A stretch of DNA of 64,000 bases from Caloramator fervidus (GCF_900108045.1 NZ_FNUK01000007.1:1-64000); one strand, 5' to 3'. Positions 43,218 through 53,077 are shown, counted from the first letter of the stretch. Numbers and translations are program-made. Notes: a model not told the origin generated them from the letters alone.

Positions 43218-44960
43218 ATGCCAATGGACGGAGTATTTATAAAAGCAATAGTTCAAAATTTATCTGATATAGTAGGTTCAAAATTAGATAAAATATATCA
43301 ACCCTCTAAAGATGATATAATAATACATTTAAGAAAAAATAAAAGCAACTACAAATTATTACTATCATGTAATCCATCATCTCCAAGAATTCAAATTACC
43401 AATATAAATCGTAATAATCCTGATGTTGCTCCAAACTTTGTTATGGTGCTTAGAAAACATATTCTAAATTCAAAAATTATTGAAATAAATCAATTAAACT
43501 TTGATAGAATTGTAGAAATAAAATTAGAAAGCAAAGATGAATTAGGTTATTTAAATTACTATCATCTTATCATAGAAATAATGGGAAAACATAGTAATAT
43601 AATACTTCTAAATGATAAATATATAATAGTAGATGCTATAAAACATTTAAACAGTGACATTAACAGATATAGAATAGTTCTACCAGGGGCAAACTATATT
43701 CTTCCTCCTACAAACAATAGGATAAATCCTTTAAACATAACAAATGAAACGTTTAACGAATTACTCTCTAAAAATACAAATAAAAAAGTATCAAGTTTCT
43801 TTTTAGAAAATTTTCTTGGATTAAGTAAAATTTTTATAAATCAAATTTGCGGTAAATATGAAAACTTAAATATAAATGAACTTAATGAAAATGATATATT
43901 AACTATAAGAAACAAATTCTTTTATTACTTAAGTAAAATAAAAAGCAATGATTTTGATTTTTTCTTATATCGCGATAATAATAACAAATTAATAGATTAT
44001 TATGTTTTTGACATAGATGATTATAAAAATTATAAAAAAGAAAAATTTTCTTCTCCTTTCCAACTTCTTGATATATATTATAGCGAGAAAGACTTTCAAG
44101 ACTTAATAAAACAAAAATATAATGATCTTATAAAAATAGTAAAGGGATTTATCGAAAAAAACAACAAAAAAATAGAACAATACATAAACAAAATAAACGA
44201 ATGCAAAAATTATGAACTTTATAAAATATATGCTGATATATTAATGGCAAATCAATATAACATAAAACCCAATCTTGAAAAAATAATTCTTCCAAATTTT
44301 TACGATCCAGATTATACTCCAATTGAAATACCATTAGATGTTAATTTAAATATTATAGAAAACGCTCAAAAATATTACAAAAAATACTCTAAAGAAAAAA
44401 ATACAGTAGAAACTCTAACTAAACAATTAGAAGAAGCTAAATTAGAAAAAGAATATCTGGAAGGAATCTTGTTTAGCGCAGAAAAAGCCACAGATTTTGA
44501 AACCTTAGAAGAAATAAAAAAAGAACTCATTTCAATGGGATACCTTAAACAAAAAAAAGAAAGCAAAAAGGAAATAAAATCTAAGCCACACCATTATATT
44601 TCTAGCGATGGATATGACATTTATGTAGGTAAAAACAATATTCAAAACGATTACTTAACATTAAAATTTGCTAAAGAAGACGATATATGGCTTCATACAA
44701 AAAATATTCCCGGTTCTCATGTTATAATTAAAAGTAAAAATGGTAAAGTTAGTGATACTGCCTTAATTGAAGCTGCACATCTTGCAGCATATTATAGTAA
44801 AGCACGAGAATCTACTAACGTTCCTGTTGATTATACTGAAAGGAAAAATGTTAAAAAACCTTCCGGTTCTAAGCCAGGAATGGTTATATATTACACCAAC
44901 AAAACAATATTTGTAACACCTAACGAAGAAAAAATAAAAACCATCCAAAAAATAGATTAA
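43218..44960 (+). CDS. rqcH: NFACT protein RqcH (ribosome-associated quality control)
   Basis: RqcH adds C-terminal alanine tails to nascent chains stalled on 50S subunits; older annotation calls it fibronectin-binding protein. The 580 residues show an NFACT-N domain (MPMDGVFIKAIVQNL to about 220), a long coiled coil (about 290-435, lysine/glutamate-rich) and a C-terminal NFACT-R domain (about 455-580) with DDIWLHTKNIPGSHVII. An AAAAAGGGGG site precedes the ATG. It is a single-gene plus-strand unit between divergent dapF and convergent cshA, ending at a bidirectional terminator. Confidence 0.94.
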   Translation: MPMDGVFIKAIVQNLSDIVGSKLDKIYQPSKDDIIIHLRKNKSNYKLLLSCNPSSPRIQITNINRNNPDVAPNFVMVLRKHILNSKIIEINQLNFDRIVEIKLESKDELGYLNYYHLIIEIMGKHSNIILLNDKYIIVDAIKHLNSDINRYRIVLPGANYILPPTNNRINPLNITNETFNELLSKNTNKKVSSFFLENFLGLSKIFINQICGKYENLNINELNENDILTIRNKFFYYLSKIKSNDFDFFLYRDNNNKLIDYYVFDIDDYKNYKKEKFSSPFQLLDIYYSEKDFQDLIKQKYNDLIKIVKGFIEKNNKKIEQYINKINECKNYELYKIYADILMANQYNIKPNLEKIILPNFYDPDYTPIEIPLDVNLNIIENAQKYYKKYSKEKNTVETLTKQLEEAKLEKEYLEGILFSAEKATDFETLEEIKKELISMGYLKQKKESKKEIKSKPHHYISSDGYDIYVGKNNIQNDYLTLKFAKEDDIWLHTKNIPGSHVIIKSKNGKVSDTALIEAAHLAAYYSKARESTNVPVDYTERKNVKKPSGSKPGMVIYYTNKTIFVTPNEEKIKTIQKID

Positions 44961-44984
44961 GAGGTTGTAATAATACAACCTCTT
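44959..44984. terminator. bidirectional terminator between rqcH and the DEAD-box gene
   Basis: An 11-bp perfect stem (AAGAGGTTGTA/TACAACCTCTT) with an ATAA loop separates two convergent genes and overlaps both stop codons. It is followed by ATTTACTTTTT on the plus strand and AATCTATTTTTT on the minus strand. Confidence 0.85.
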
Positions 44985-46557
44985 ATTTACTTTTTGCAAT
45001 TTCTATATTAATCCTTTTACCCTTTATTGTATTATCCTTCATTATTTCTAAAACCTCTTTTGCATATTCAACTGGAACTTCTACAAATGAAAATTTATCA
45101 TATATATCTATTCTTCCTATTAAGTCTCCTGGCAACTTAACTTTATCTGCTATTGCGCCAACGATATCTTTTGGACTAATTTTATGATTTCTTCCAACAT
45201 TAATAAATAATCTTACCATACCAGATTCAAAGTCTACTTTATTATCATCTATATCTTCAAACCTTTTATCTTGATTTATAATTATCTTTAACAAAGCTGC
45301 TGCAACATCCAAGGATGTATACTCTTCATTTATTATTCTTTCTATAATATCAATATATCTTTCAAGATTATCTTCATTTATTATTCTTTTTACTTTATCT
45401 ATTATTAAACTTGCTTTACTTTCTTCAACATCATGAAGAGTAGGTATTTTCTCAAGTTTTATCTTTGTTTTAGTATACTTTTGTATATCTCTTAACTTAT
45501 ATATTTCCTTACCAGAAACAAAAGTAAATGCCCTTCCATATCTTCCTGCTCTTCCTGTTCTCCCTATTCTATGAACATAATATTCTTCATCTTGTGGAAC
45601 ATCAAAATTAAATACAACATCTACATTTTCAACATCAATCCCTCTAGCAGCAACATCAGTAGCAACTAATATATCTATTTGACCTGTTCTAAATTTTAAC
45701 ATAACCTTATCTCTTTGAGGCTGTTTCATATCCCCATGAAGAGCACCCGCGTTATACCCTCTTGCCTGAAGACTTGTTACAACTTCATCAACTCTCTTTT
45801 TAGTATTGCAAAACACCAAAGCTAAGTTAGGATTATAAATATCTAAAAGTCTAGAAAGAACTTCAATTTTATCTTTTTCCTTTACCTCAAAATAATACTG
45901 TTCAATAGTTGGAACTGTTAACTCTTTATGAACCACCTTTATATACTCAGGATTTTTTAAATACTTCTTTGCCAAATCCAATATAGGTCCAGGCATTGTA
46001 GCCGAAAACAACAAAGTTTGTTTATCCTTTGGAGTCTTCTGTAGAATGTATTCTATATCCTCAATAAATCCCATATTGAGCATCTCATCTGCTTCATCTA
46101 AAATAAACATTCTTACATCATCAAGTTTTAAAGTTCCCCTATTAATATGATCAATAATTCTGCCAGGAGTTCCGATAATTATATGTGCTCCATTTTTTAG
46201 AGCTTTAATTTGCCGTTCTATCGATTGTCCTCCATATATAGGAAGTATATTTAATTGTTTTATATATTTTGATAATTTTTTTAACTCTTCTGACACTTGA
46301 ATAGCAAGTTCTCTTGTAGGACATAAAATTATAGATTGTATTTTATTTACATTAGTATCTATAATTTGTATAGCAGGAATTCCAAAAGCAACAGTTTTAC
46401 CAGTTCCTGTTTGAGCTTGCCCTATTATATCTTTACCTTGTAAAGCAGTAGGAATTGCCTTTGACTGAATAGGAGTTGCTTCTTCAAAGCCTAAATCTTC
46501 AATTGCTTTTAAAATTTCTTTAGATAAATTTAATTCTTTAAAGCTTAATTTTTCCAT
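44983..46557 (-). CDS. DEAD-box RNA helicase with C-terminal DbpA-type RNA-binding domain
   Basis: The 524 residues contain all DEAD-box motifs: the Q motif ATPIQSKAIP (28-37), AQTGTGKT near 53, PTRELA, DEADEM near 153, SATMP near 185 and HRIGRTGRAGR near 328. A linker of about 60 residues follows, then a DbpA-like RNA recognition domain (about 450-524, RLFINVGRNHKISPKDIVGA). This layout fits DeaD/CshA or DbpA (ribosome assembly or mRNA decay); the exact orthologue is not clear. Single-gene unit with GAGGTGAGA before the ATG. Confidence 0.93.
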   Translation of the reverse strand: MEKLSFKELNLSKEILKAIEDLGFEEATPIQSKAIPTALQGKDIIGQAQTGTGKTVAFGIPAIQIIDTNVNKIQSIILCPTRELAIQVSEELKKLSKYIKQLNILPIYGGQSIERQIKALKNGAHIIIGTPGRIIDHINRGTLKLDDVRMFILDEADEMLNMGFIEDIEYILQKTPKDKQTLLFSATMPGPILDLAKKYLKNPEYIKVVHKELTVPTIEQYYFEVKEKDKIEVLSRLLDIYNPNLALVFCNTKKRVDEVVTSLQARGYNAGALHGDMKQPQRDKVMLKFRTGQIDILVATDVAARGIDVENVDVVFNFDVPQDEEYYVHRIGRTGRAGRYGRAFTFVSGKEIYKLRDIQKYTKTKIKLEKIPTLHDVEESKASLIIDKVKRIINEDNLERYIDIIERIINEEYTSLDVAAALLKIIINQDKRFEDIDDNKVDFESGMVRLFINVGRNHKISPKDIVGAIADKVKLPGDLIGRIDIYDKFSFVEVPVEYAKEVLEIMKDNTIKGKRINIEIAKSK

Positions 46558-46589
46558 ATTCTCACCTCATCTATTATTATGCAAAAAAA

Positions 46590-46612
46590 TTGTGCCGGTT
46601 AAACCGGCACAA
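46590..46612 (-). terminator. terminator after pyrR
   Basis: An 11-bp perfect inverted repeat (TTGTGCCGGTT and complement) around a single A is followed on the minus strand by TTTTTTTGCAT. It lies 29 nt after the pyrR stop. Confidence 0.9.
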
Positions 46613-46641
46613 AAATTATATTTTATTAAATTAAGTGCCAA

Positions 46642-47232
<591 letters not shown>

Positions 47233-47241
47233 TTATTAACA

Positions 47242-48159
47242 TCAAGACATTTTTCTTAATTTTTCAATAAGCTCCTCAAAATAATCAGGCAGTGGTGAAG
47301 AAAATTCCATATATTTACCTGTTCTAGGGTGTATAAAACCCAAAACTTTAGCATGAAGGGCTTGCCCATTTAACTTAAATTTTTGTTTTTTATAACCATA
47401 AACAGGATCCCCAACTAAAGGATGACCAATTGAAGCCATATGAACTCTTATTTGATGAGTCCTTCCTGTTTCTAACCTTGCCTCAACTAAAGTGTTTTCT
47501 TTAAACCTCTCAAGGACTTTAAAGTGCGTAACAGCTCTTTTACCATTTTCTACTATAGCCATTTTCTTTCTGTGAACAGGATGCCTGCCTATAGGCTTAT
47601 CTATTGTTCCCATATCCTGCTTTATTACACCTTCAGTTAAAGCTATATATATCCTTTTTACTGTATGCTCTTTTATCTGCTCTGCTAAATGCTGATGAGC
47701 ATAGTCATTTTTAGCAACAACAAGAACCCCTGAAGTATCCTTATCTATTCTATGAACAATTCCTGGCCTTATTACTCCATTGATGCTCGAAAGAGTTTTA
47801 CATTTCTTTAATAATGCATTAACCAAAGTTCCTGTATAATTTCCTGCAGCTGGATGAACAACCATGCCTTGAGGTTTATTTACAACAACTATATCATCAT
47901 CCTCATAAAGTATTTCAATTTCAATATCTTCTGCAACAATTTCTAATTTAACTGGATCTGGTATTTCAACAGTTATTTCATCATTAGCTTTAATTTTATA
48001 GTTGCTTTTTGTCACATTACCATTAACTTTTATTTTTTCTTCTTCAATAAGTTTTTGAATTCTTGAACGAGACATATCTTCTATAATTTCACTTAAATAT
48101 ACATCAATTCTTTTTCCTACATTGATATCCTCTACTACAAATGTTCTTACCTCTGCCAT
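47242..48159 (-). CDS. rluD: RluD-type 23S rRNA pseudouridine synthase (YlyB)
   Basis: The 305 residues have an N-terminal S4 RNA-binding domain (about 14-75, KRIDVYLSEIIEDMSRSRIQ) and a pseudouridine synthase domain. The latter has the catalytic Asp in VHRIDKDTSGVLVVAK near 134-149 and ETGRTHQIRVHMASIGHPLVGD near 227-248. It modifies uridines of 23S rRNA; which positions cannot be told from sequence. It lies between lspA and pyrR, in the same order as ylyB in B. subtilis. ATG follows GGAGTGAT. Confidence 0.93.
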   Translation of the reverse strand: MAEVRTFVVEDINVGKRIDVYLSEIIEDMSRSRIQKLIEEEKIKVNGNVTKSNYKIKANDEITVEIPDPVKLEIVAEDIEIEILYEDDDIVVVNKPQGMVVHPAAGNYTGTLVNALLKKCKTLSSINGVIRPGIVHRIDKDTSGVLVVAKNDYAHQHLAEQIKEHTVKRIYIALTEGVIKQDMGTIDKPIGRHPVHRKKMAIVENGKRAVTHFKVLERFKENTLVEARLETGRTHQIRVHMASIGHPLVGDPVYGYKKQKFKLNGQALHAKVLGFIHPRTGKYMEFSSPLPDYFEELIEKLRKMS

Positions 48160-48171
48160 AGCATCACTCCA

Positions 48172-48618
48172 TTATTCTTTAATAAAAATCATTGAAATTC
48201 CAAGTAAAATAGATCCTAAAACCACAGATATATCAGCAACATTAAATACAGGCCAATCGAAAATATTTTTTATATAAAAATGAATAAAATCAATAACATA
48301 ACCTCTAAAAATTCTGTCTATTAAATTTCCAATAGCTCCTGAAATAATAAGTATTAAACTTACCCTATACCACTTATTTAAATTTTTATTAGCAACTAGG
48401 TAATACAACATATAAGAAACTGCAAGTATAGTAAATCCTACTAGAAAAAACTTTTTTTCTTTTAGTATTCCAAAAGCAGCTCCTCTGTTTTCAACATATG
48501 TAAATTCTAAATAATTTTGAATTAATGTTAATTCTTTTCCCGATGAAAACTTTATTTTAGCTAAATATTTAGTTAAATGATCAATAAATATTATTAAAGC
48601 AATATAAAACAGTTGCAT
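48172..48618 (-). CDS. lspA: lipoprotein signal peptidase LspA
   Basis: LspA cleaves the signal peptide of prolipoproteins in the membrane. From the ATG at 48618 the 148 residues form four membrane helices. Conserved segments are IDHLTKYLA (12-20), ENRGAAFGIL near 43, the first catalytic Asp in GNLIDRIFRGYVIDFIHF near 104 and the second in FNVADISVVLGS near 127. GGGGGA stands 4 nt before this ATG. It lies between the yteA-like gene and rluD, as in B. subtilis. Confidence 0.95.
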   Translation of the reverse strand: MQLFYIALIIFIDHLTKYLAKIKFSSGKELTLIQNYLEFTYVENRGAAFGILKEKKFFLVGFTILAVSYMLYYLVANKNLNKWYRVSLILIISGAIGNLIDRIFRGYVIDFIHFYIKNIFDWPVFNVADISVVLGSILLGISMIFIKE

Positions 48619-48661
48619 AAAATCCCCCATTTCTAAGTTAACTATTTAAATAATAAAATAA

Positions 48662-48681
48662 GACTTGCATTAATGCAAGTC
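48662..48681 (-). terminator. terminator after the yteA-like gene
   Basis: A 20-nt perfect palindrome (GACTTGCATT/AATGCAAGTC) touches the stop codon and is followed on the minus strand by TCTTATTTTATTATTTAAAT. Confidence 0.75.
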
Positions 48682-49287
48682 CTAGGGTAATTGATTTTTA
48701 TATTGTTGATTACTAATATTATCAATTTGTTCAACTGTTCCACTAATATACTCATCATCATAGTTTCGTTTCATCTTGGGGATCTTATTAAATTCATCTA
48801 CATCCTGCCATGCATCTTCTCCATCATACTCAACGGATTCAGATATATCATTAAAACTTTTTCCAAATGGATAGTTTAAAACCTCTTCCTCAACAGGCCT
48901 ATCATATCTAAAAGTATTATAATTTACAACATTTTTTTCACATTCTGCACATCTTGTTGCATAAGGTATAAAATCCAACCTTTCTTCTTCTATTTCTTTA
49001 CCGCAAAATTCACATATACCATAATTTCCTTTTTCAATTCTTTCAAGAGCATTGTCTATTTGAACTAAAATATTTTTTTCATTGCTTAAAAGTGCAAAAC
49101 CTCTTTCCTTATCAAACATTTCTGTTCCCATATCCGCAGGATGATTATCATTTACAGAAAGCTCTCCTAATTCCTCCTGTTGAGAAGCTGAAAGTCCATT
49201 TTTATACATAAGATCAATGGTTTCTAAAATTTTTTTCCTTTCAAGAACTAACTTGTCTTTATATTTTTTCAGCTTATTTTTTTCCAT
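48682..49287 (-). CDS. TraR/DksA-type zinc-finger protein, YteA/YlyA-like
   Basis: The 201 residues have an N-terminal coiled coil and a DksA-like zinc finger near 92-117 (CEFCGKEI and RCAEC). The C-terminal 80 residues are acidic and contain DAWQDVDEFN and a TSGTVEQI-like ending. This is the layout of the YteA/YlyA family, which contains a sporulation-associated regulator of RNA polymerase in B. subtilis (YlyA). Location beside lspA and ileS matches ylyA. I start it at the ATG at 49287 with AGGAG 8 nt upstream. Binding to RNA polymerase is inferred from the family. Confidence 0.88.
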   Translation of the reverse strand: MEKNKLKKYKDKLVLERKKILETIDLMYKNGLSASQQEELGELSVNDNHPADMGTEMFDKERGFALLSNEKNILVQIDNALERIEKGNYGICEFCGKEIEEERLDFIPYATRCAECEKNVVNYNTFRYDRPVEEEVLNYPFGKSFNDISESVEYDGEDAWQDVDEFNKIPKMKRNYDDEYISGTVEQIDNISNQQYKNQLP

Positions 49288-49299
49288 AAAACTCACTCC

Positions 49300-49578
49300 T
49301 TAAGGAATTCTATACTTAACAAGCCTTATTATTTCTGAAACAACTCCACTTATTAAAGGTAAATTCAATACAACTAATCTTTGCATGATATATATAACAA
49401 CAGCACTTAAAATAGTAAAACCTATTCCTATTCCAAACCCCCGTGCTATTCCTGAAAAAAAATTTAAAAATATCATCCTAACAGGATTTTGCATCATATC
49501 AACATAATCACCTATTTTAGCTTTTTCTAATTGCAAGGATAAAGTTTTTAACAATTCTAGATTTTTATCTTCCTCCAT
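49300..49578 (-). CDS. DUF5665-type membrane protein
   Basis: The 92-residue protein begins with a charged cytoplasmic helix (EEDKNLELLKTLSLQLEKAK). It has MMQNPVRMIFLNFFSGIARGFGIGIGFT near 28-55, a hydrophobic segment leading into a transmembrane helix (about 50-70), and a short tail. This fits the DUF5665 family of small membrane proteins found in Clostridia; its function is unknown. ATG follows GGAGGG. It is 12 nt upstream of the yteA-like gene and divergent from the ECF transporter gene. Confidence 0.8.
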   Translation of the reverse strand: MEEDKNLELLKTLSLQLEKAKIGDYVDMMQNPVRMIFLNFFSGIARGFGIGIGFTILSAVVIYIMQRLVVLNLPLISGVVSEIIRLVKYRIP

Positions 49579-49683
49579 AATAAACCCTCCAAAGTTATTT
49601 TTCCAAACATAGATATAAATTATGTATTTTTTTAAATAACCATTGCATATTTTTTCTATAAATTATAAAATATTAAGGTAAAT

Positions 49684-49710
49684 ATGTCTGGACCTTTATG
49701 GCCGGAACAT
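49684..49710 (+). promoter_or_regulatory. leader hairpin of the ECF transporter gene
   Basis: ATGTCTGGACC and GGCCGGAACAT form a 10-bp stem with two single-A bulges and a TTTAT loop. It ends directly at the GGAGG of the downstream gene (49711). The stem could control access to the ribosome binding site; no known riboswitch consensus is recognised. Confidence 0.45.
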
Positions 49711-49722
49711 GGAGGTGTTTTT

Positions 49723-50277
49723 ATGTTATCAAACGTTTCAACAAACATAAGCATCAAATCAATAACTCGAATAGCTATTTTAAGTGCAATAGCTATTTTT
49801 ATGAGTTTTACCCCTTTTGGGTATGTTCAACTTGGAGCTATAAGAGTAACTTTTATGCACATCCCAGTAATTATAGCATCAATTTATGAAGGATTTTACG
49901 GTGGAATAGTAGTAGGGTTAATATTTGGGCTTTCAAGCTTAATTAGTAATCTTTCAGGACCTTTAGCTCCAGTCTTTATTAACCCAATGGTATCAATTTT
50001 CCCAAGGATTATGATCGGCATTATTTCTGCTTATACTTACAAAAAAACTAAGAATGCTTCCTTAACTGCTGCTTTAGGAACTTTAACAAATACTACTTTA
50101 GTGCTATCTATGATATATATCTTCGCAGCTCAAACCTTTGCAAACATAAAAAAAATTGCTATCGAAACATTAGGTAAATTTTTACTACTCGTCGGAATAA
50201 AAAATGGAATTTTAGAATTAATAGTAGCAATTATTATAGTTACAAGTATAGTTAAAGCATTAAAATTTAATAAATAA
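49723..50277 (+). CDS. ECF transporter S component (substrate-binding membrane protein)
   Basis: The 184 residues form about six membrane helices: RIAILSAIAIFMSFTPFG, GAIRVTFMHIPVIIASIYEG, GGIVVGLIFGLSSLISN and others. This layout and the alternating small loops are typical of S components of energy-coupling-factor vitamin transporters. These work with the shared EcfA/EcfA'/EcfT module, not encoded here. The substrate cannot be predicted from this sequence. I chose the ATG at 49723 because GGAGGTG stands just upstream; an in-frame ATG at 49684 would make the hairpin part of the coding region. It is a single-gene unit convergent with aroA. Confidence 0.85.
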   Translation: MLSNVSTNISIKSITRIAILSAIAIFMSFTPFGYVQLGAIRVTFMHIPVIIASIYEGFYGGIVVGLIFGLSSLISNLSGPLAPVFINPMVSIFPRIMIGIISAYTYKKTKNASLTAALGTLTNTTLVLSMIYIFAAQTFANIKKIAIETLGKFLLLVGIKNGILELIVAIIIVTSIVKALKFNK

Positions 50278-50283
50278 AGTAAA

Positions 50284-50309
50284 AAAGGCGCTAAATTTCT
50301 AGCGCCTTT
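50284..50309. terminator. bidirectional terminator between ECF gene and aroA
   Basis: A 10-bp stem (AAAGGCGCTA/TAGCGCCTTT) with a 6-nt loop lies between convergent genes and overlaps the aroA stop. A-runs and T-runs flank both sides. Confidence 0.8.
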
Positions 50310-51600
50310 CTATATTGCCATTAATCTTTTTAAAAACATCAATAAAATCTGGAAATGAAGTTCTTATATTTTCACAATCATAAACTAAAACGTTATCTAA
50401 AACAAATCCTACTAATGAAAATGCCATTGCTATTCTATGATCTTTAAAAGAATAAAACTCATAGCTTTCTTTTCTTTTAAAAGATTTTCCTTGAATTATT
50501 AAGCCATCTTCTTTAGTTTCAGCTTCAACACCCATAATTTTTAAATTATAATATATACTCTCTATTCTATCGCTTTCTTTATATCTTAACTCTTTTGCAT
50601 CACTTATAACTGTTACTCCTTCAGCAAAAGCTGCTAAAACCGCAATTAACGGTATTTCATCTATAAGTGTAGGAATTATATCCCCTTCTACTGTAACTCC
50701 CTTTAAATTACTGCTCCATACTTTTATATCACCAACAATTTCATCATTTTCTTCCCTTACATTAAATACCTCAAAGTTTCCCCCCATTTTTTCAAAAACT
50801 TTTAAAAATCCTGTTCTTGTTGGATTTAATAAAACATTTTCAATAATTACCTGTGAATCATCTGTTAAAGCTGCTGCCGCAATTATAAAAGCTGCAGACG
50901 AAAAATCCGCTGGAATAAATATGTTTTTTGCTTGAAGCTTTTGGCCCCCAAATAAAATAATTTTTTCACCATCAATTTTTATATCTGCCCCTAAATATTT
51001 TAACATTCTTTCTGTATGATCTCTTGTTTTTACTTTTTCTCTAATCACTGTTTTACCATTTGCACTAAGAGAAGCAAGTAAAATAGAAGATTTTACTTGG
51101 GCTGAAGGAATATTCATATCATATTCGATTCCTATTAAACTATCTCCTTTTATTAATAAAGGTGCCTTATCATTTCTTAATATTGAACTTATGTATGCTC
51201 CCATCCTACTTAAAGGTTCTATAATTCTTTTCATGGGCCTTTTACATAAAGATTCATCGCCATACAATAACGAATATCCTTTTAAAGATGCTAAAATTCC
51301 TGATAAAAGTCTAATAGAAGTCCCTGAATTCCCAAGATAAATTGCTTTATTAGGAACTTTAAAGCTTTCTAATCCCCTTGATTTAAACAAAACATGGTTA
51401 TCTTTTATTTTTATATCAGCCCCTAGCATAACCATAGCTTTTAAAGAATTTAACGTATCCTCTGCAAATAAAAAATTTTTAACCACTGCATCTCCATGAC
51501 ACAGTGGCAAAATCAAAGCTGCTCTATGTGAAATTGATTTATCCCCTTGAAGGGTTACTCTTCCCTTTAAAGAATAAGATTTTTTAACAATTATATTCAT
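50299..51600 (-). CDS. aroA: 3-phosphoshikimate 1-carboxyvinyltransferase (EPSP synthase)
   Basis: AroA joins phosphoenolpyruvate to shikimate 3-phosphate in aromatic amino acid synthesis. The 433 residues have KGRVTLQGDKSISHRAALI near 11-29, YLGNSGTSIRLLSGILA near 88-104, NIPSAQVKSSILLA near 163, TLIDEIPLIAVLAAFAEG near 314 and LRYKESDRI near 341. The catalytic Lys and Asp/Glu residues are all present. Last gene of an aroB-mtnN-aroF-aroA run that lies between ileS and the ECF gene. aroC, aroD, aroE and aroK are not in this window. Confidence 0.95.
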   Translation of the reverse strand: MNIIVKKSYSLKGRVTLQGDKSISHRAALILPLCHGDAVVKNFLFAEDTLNSLKAMVMLGADIKIKDNHVLFKSRGLESFKVPNKAIYLGNSGTSIRLLSGILASLKGYSLLYGDESLCKRPMKRIIEPLSRMGAYISSILRNDKAPLLIKGDSLIGIEYDMNIPSAQVKSSILLASLSANGKTVIREKVKTRDHTERMLKYLGADIKIDGEKIILFGGQKLQAKNIFIPADFSSAAFIIAAAALTDDSQVIIENVLLNPTRTGFLKVFEKMGGNFEVFNVREENDEIVGDIKVWSSNLKGVTVEGDIIPTLIDEIPLIAVLAAFAEGVTVISDAKELRYKESDRIESIYYNLKIMGVEAETKEDGLIIQGKSFKRKESYEFYSFKDHRIAMAFSLVGFVLDNVLVYDCENIRTSFPDFIDVFKKINGNIERR

Positions 51601-51604
51601 CGTA

Positions 51605-52378
51605 TCACCTCAAATTTATGCAAGAAAAAACATCTAAAACCTTCGTATAAATTTCTTTAAATTCATCAAAATCTACCGATTGAAATCCATCTGATAAAGC
51701 TTTTTCTGGTTTTGGATGAACTTCAATTAAAAGCCCATCAGCCCCAGCAGCAATAGCAGCTAAACTTAAAGGCTTAACTAGTTCTCTTCTGCCAGTTCCA
51801 TGGCTTGGATCTACAATAATTCTTAAACTAGTATTTTGTTTAACCACAGGAACGCAATTTAAATCTAAGGTGTTTCTAGTGTAAGTTTCAAAAGTTCTTA
51901 TACCACGTTCACATAATATTATATCGCTATTTCCTTCTAAAGCTATATATTCTGCAGCATTAAACCACTCTTCTATAGTAGCAGATATACCTCTTTTTAA
52001 TAAAACTGTTTTATTTATTCTTCCTAGTTCTTTAAGTAGCGGATAATTATACATATTTCTTGAACCAACTTGAATTACATCAACAACTTCAAGCATATCC
52101 TCTAAATCTCTAACATCTAACACTTCTGATACAATTTTTACAGAATACTTATATTTCATATCCTTTAGTATCTCAATCCCCTCAAGCCCAAGTCCTTGAA
52201 AACTATAAGGAGAAGTTCTTGGTTTGAAAGCTCCACCTCTTATAAATTCTACACCTAATTCTTTTAAAAACTTAACAGTTTTGTCCATAATCTCATAGTT
52301 TTCAACACTACACGGTCCAGCAATTATAATAGGCTTTTCTAAACTAGGTTTTGGACCCTCAGAAATTTTTTTAACCAT
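51605..52378 (-). CDS. aroF: 3-deoxy-7-phosphoheptulonate synthase, KDO8PS-like type
   Basis: DAHP synthase condenses phosphoenolpyruvate and erythrose 4-phosphate, the entry step of the shikimate pathway. The 257 residues are the short type related to KDO8P synthase: IIAGPCSVENYEIM near 17, GGAFKPRTSPYSFQGLG near 47-63, and VDPSHGTGRRELV near 190-202. No chorismate-mutase or ACT regulatory domain is fused, so feedback control is not evident. The ATG at 52378 follows AGGTGAT; the longer GTG frame adds three residues inside that site. Confidence 0.95.
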   Translation of the reverse strand: MVKKISEGPKPSLEKPIIIAGPCSVENYEIMDKTVKFLKELGVEFIRGGAFKPRTSPYSFQGLGLEGIEILKDMKYKYSVKIVSEVLDVRDLEDMLEVVDVIQVGSRNMYNYPLLKELGRINKTVLLKRGISATIEEWFNAAEYIALEGNSDIILCERGIRTFETYTRNTLDLNCVPVVKQNTSLRIIVDPSHGTGRRELVKPLSLAAIAAGADGLLIEVHPKPEKALSDGFQSVDFDEFKEIYTKVLDVFSCINLR

Positions 52379-52387
52379 AATAATCAC

Positions 52388-53077
52388 CTACAAGTTTCTT
52401 ATCATATTAGTTAAAATTGAAATTGAATTTTTTATAGCTATATCAATATATTTTTCATAATCCGCTACATGATTTTCATCCGCAAAATCTGAAATAGACC
52501 TTATTACAACAAATGGGACATTATTTACATAACATGCATGAGCAATCGATGCACCTTCCATTTCAACCGCTAGAGCATCAAAAGTTTCTCTAAGCCAAAC
52601 CAATTTTTTAGAGTCAGCAATAACTTGATCTCCTGTAGCAATTCTGCCTACATAAACTTTAAATTCATTTATATCTTTAGTAGCCTTTAAAGCTAAGTCA
52701 ATAAGTCTTTCATCCGCCTTAAAAATATAATCATCCATTCTCGGAATTTGACCTGGCTTATAACCAATACATGTACCATCAACATCATGTTGAACTAAAT
52801 CTTTTGAAATAACAACATCTCCAGGATTTAACATTTCATTTACTCTACCTGCAACACCTGTATTTATAACAATATCTACATTAAAATCATCTATTAATAT
52901 TTGGGTACATAAACCTGCATTTACTTTACCAATACCACTTCTAACAACTACAACGTCTTTTCCAAGCAATCTTCCTTTAAAAAATTCCATATTAGCTTTT
53001 TTTTCTATTCTTTCAACTTCCATCATATTTTTTAATTCTAATACTTCTTCTTCCATAGCTCCAATTATTCCTATCAT
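52388..53077 (-). CDS. mtnN: 5'-methylthioadenosine/S-adenosylhomocysteine nucleosidase
   Basis: MtnN hydrolyses 5'-methylthioadenosine and S-adenosylhomocysteine, recycling products of SAM-using enzymes. The 229 residues start IGIIGAMEEEVLELK, the family hallmark. They have VINTGVAGRVN near 69-79, FDALAVEMEGASIAHACYV near 164-182 with the catalytic Glu, and VVIRSISDFADENH near 188 with the catalytic Asp. It sits between aroB and aroF with 4- and 9-nt gaps, an unusual place for this gene. Confidence 0.95.
   Translation of the reverse strand: MIGIIGAMEEEVLELKNMMEVERIEKKANMEFFKGRLLGKDVVVVRSGIGKVNAGLCTQILIDDFNVDIVINTGVAGRVNEMLNPGDVVISKDLVQHDVDGTCIGYKPGQIPRMDDYIFKADERLIDLALKATKDINEFKVYVGRIATGDQVIADSKKLVWLRETFDALAVEMEGASIAHACYVNNVPFVVIRSISDFADENHVADYEKYIDIAIKNSISILTNMIRNL

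Noticed and set aside
49684-49722. Upstream in-frame ATG of the ECF transporter gene as true start
   Set aside because: No ribosome binding site precedes it, while GGAGGTG precedes the ATG at 49723. Kept as a finding because it overlaps a hairpin.
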